Shown piece by piece: positions 62,906 to 64,000 of a DNA stretch of 64,000 bases. The stretch lies in assembly GCA_031291415.1 (NCBI GenBank), contig JARLJB010000065.1:52828-116827 (forward strand), in the 5' to 3' direction. The position numbers and the translations under genes were made by a program. Position 1 is the stretch's first letter, and every line of letters begins with the position of its first letter. The notes below the pieces were generated by a model that had not been told where the DNA came from, did no database searches, and saw only the letters and a program-made list of their open reading frames with translations. The stretch is from Telmatospirillum sp. Lineage in GTDB: Bacteria > Pseudomonadota > Alphaproteobacteria > Rhodospirillales > Magnetospirillaceae.

Positions 62906-63798
62906 CAGAGACAATGGTTTCGCCCGCCGGCGCCGGCCTCGCGGTCGACGTTTTCGCCCCAGCCAAGGTCAATCTCTACCTGCAGGTCGTCGGCCGGCGG
63001 CCCGACGGTTATCATCTGCTGGACAGTCTGGTCGTTTTCGCCGGGGTCGGCGACACCATCACGATTCGCCCGTCGGCGACGCTGTCGCTGACAATCGATG
63101 GTCCGATGGCGCCATTGTTGACCGGCACGCCGGACAATGTGGTGTTGAAGGCGGCTCGCGGTTTGGCCGAAGCCTCCGGTGTGGCGCCGGCGGCGGCCAT
63201 CACTCTGACCAAGCGCCTGCCGGTGGCGGCGGGCATCGGCGGCGGATCGGCCGACGGTGCGGCGGCATTGCGCGCCTTGTGCCGTTTCTGGAACATTGCT
63301 CCCGACGAGACCCTGCTCTCGCGTATCGGTCTGTCTTTGGGCGCCGATTTGCCGGTCTGTCTGGCCGGGCGGCCGACCCAGATGGCCGGCATCGGCGAAA
63401 TCCTGTCGCCGGCGGTTGCCTTGCCGCCAGCTTGGCTGGTTCTGGTCAATCCGCGCGTCGGGGTCTCGACCCCGGCCGTCTTCAAGGCCCGGCACGGGGA
63501 TTTTTCGGCGCCGGCGCCTCTCGTCGAGACGCTGCGCGATGTTTATGACTTGGCCGCCGCGCTCAAACGCCGCCGCAATGATCTGGCGGAACCGGCGATC
63601 GGTCTGGCGCCGGTGATCGGCGACGTTCTGGCGGCGATCGGCGCCGAGGCGGATTGCCTGCTGTCGCGGATGTCGGGCAGCGGCGCCACCTGTTTTGGCC
63701 TGTTCGCCGACGAGGGGTCGGCCGAAGCGGCGGCGGCGCGGTTGACGGCGGCGCATCCGAATTGGTGGGTGGCGCCGGCGCCGTTGGTGGAACGCTGA
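62902..63798 (+). CDS. ispE: 4-diphosphocytidyl-2-C-methyl-D-erythritol kinase
   Basis: 298 residues from the ATG at 62902, overlapping the TPR gene stop (ATGA). GHMP kinase motifs: FAPAKVNLYLQVVGRRPDGYHLLDSLVVFA, the phosphate loop LPVAAGIGGGSADGAAALRAL, and SRMSGSGATCFGLFAD. It phosphorylates CDP-methylerythritol in the MEP pathway, the pathway completed by the IspH encoded at 26740-27684. A repeat region follows its stop. Confidence 0.97.
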   Translation: MTETMVSPAGAGLAVDVFAPAKVNLYLQVVGRRPDGYHLLDSLVVFAGVGDTITIRPSATLSLTIDGPMAPLLTGTPDNVVLKAARGLAEASGVAPAAAITLTKRLPVAAGIGGGSADGAAALRALCRFWNIAPDETLLSRIGLSLGADLPVCLAGRPTQMAGIGEILSPAVALPPAWLVLVNPRVGVSTPAVFKARHGDFSAPAPLVETLRDVYDLAAALKRRRNDLAEPAIGLAPVIGDVLAAIGAEADCLLSRMSGSGATCFGLFADEGSAEAAAARLTAAHPNWWVAPAPLVER

Positions 63799-63845
63799 CC
63801 GCCACGCGGATCCTTAAGCGTTCCGCAGAGACAAATGAATCACTT

Positions 63846-63865
63846 CGTCATTCCCGCTTGCGCGC
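63846..63865. repeat. Fragment of the CGTCATTCCCGC repeat
   Basis: CGTCATTCCCGCTTGCGCGC, the left end of the unit seen at 25157. Its partner end is not visible before the next element begins, so it is a fragment. Confidence 0.4.
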
Positions 63866-63886
63866 ATCGGCGCTGACTTAAGCTTC

Positions 63887-63997
63887 GGTGGCACCGGCGT
63901 CTCTGCCGGTGTTGCCGCCCAAAGCGGCAAGAAATGCTGCCGAGATCTTTTTGCTTGCCGGCACCGCCGGCACACCGGCAGAGACGCCGGTGCCACC
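63887..63997. repeat. REP/BIME-like element with 26-bp perfect inverted ends
   Basis: Bases 63887-63912 and 63972-63997 are perfect inverted copies over 26 bases. Each arm is itself a hairpin: CACCGGC-gtctct-GCCGGTG and CACCGGC-agagac-GCCGGTG. Between them is a small GCCGC/GCGGC hairpin and a T-rich spot (ATCTTTTTGC). Same family as the elements at 2721, 20623 and 43733. It follows ispE and reaches almost to the right edge. Confidence 0.85.
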
Positions 63998-64000
63998 TAA

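Overview
This window is a gene-dense, high-GC stretch of an alphaproteobacterial chromosome, most probably a member of the Rhodospirillales. The evidence is the gene set and order: an atpI-atpB-atpE-atpF'-atpF F0 operon with a duplicated b subunit and no F1 genes beside it; a CcrM (GANTC) adenine methyltransferase; smc, a DsbA-like protein and a DUF721 protein running away from mutY; ubiA beside a METTL20-type methyltransferase; and TPR lipoprotein-ispE coupling. I see no tRNA, rRNA, CRISPR array, prophage or transposase gene. Most genes are core metabolism. All calls rest on reading the sequence and on knowledge of the families; no database search was run.

Layout. 0-2 kb: a Tat-exported family 28 glycoside hydrolase cut off by the left edge. 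2-7.6 kb: a small secreted protein, an OmpA-like porin, psd-pssA (phosphatidylethanolamine synthesis), an unknown protein and a LysM/Ig-like protein. 8-13 kb: a chemoreceptor whose sensor carries the full amino-acid-binding signature, a LOG protein, icd, panD and slyX. 13-19 kb: a Tat-exported phospholipase C, a glycosyltransferase-TPR fusion, the ETF-beta methyltransferase/ubiA pair and rsmE. 19-28 kb: gshA, tldD, yqgE, a ScsB/DsbD-type thiol-disulfide protein, and the tightly packed ispH-thrB-rnhA group. 28-33 kb: a tandem glycine riboswitch controlling gcvT-gcvH-gcvPA-gcvPB. 33-37 kb: a voltage-gated-type K+ channel and the F0 ATP synthase operon with a well-formed promoter. 37-43.7 kb: smc, DsbA-like, DUF721, mutY and a periplasmic protein.

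43.8-53 kb is the most accessory-looking part. It holds an S46 dipeptidyl-peptidase next to a POT peptide transporter (a plausible peptide-scavenging pair), then ccrM, then a four-gene operon (alkaline phosphatase, unknown secreted CxxC protein, ABC ATPase, FtsX-type permease with a histidine-rich outer loop). This operon sits between ccrM and rnhB, genes that are commonly neighbours in alphaproteobacteria. It is my best candidate for a poorly described system, perhaps metal-linked. 53-64 kb: rnhB, a radical SAM protein, a repeat-rich stretch, moaB-slt, a family 4 uracil-DNA glycosylase, ETF-ubiquinone oxidoreductase, a TPR lipoprotein and ispE.

Two genome-wide patterns stand out. First, several intergenic regions carry small palindromic REP/BIME-like or MITE-like elements; one family keeps a constant 6-nt loop while its stem shows compensatory changes. 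Second, many operons end in long perfect hairpins that lack a U-tract.
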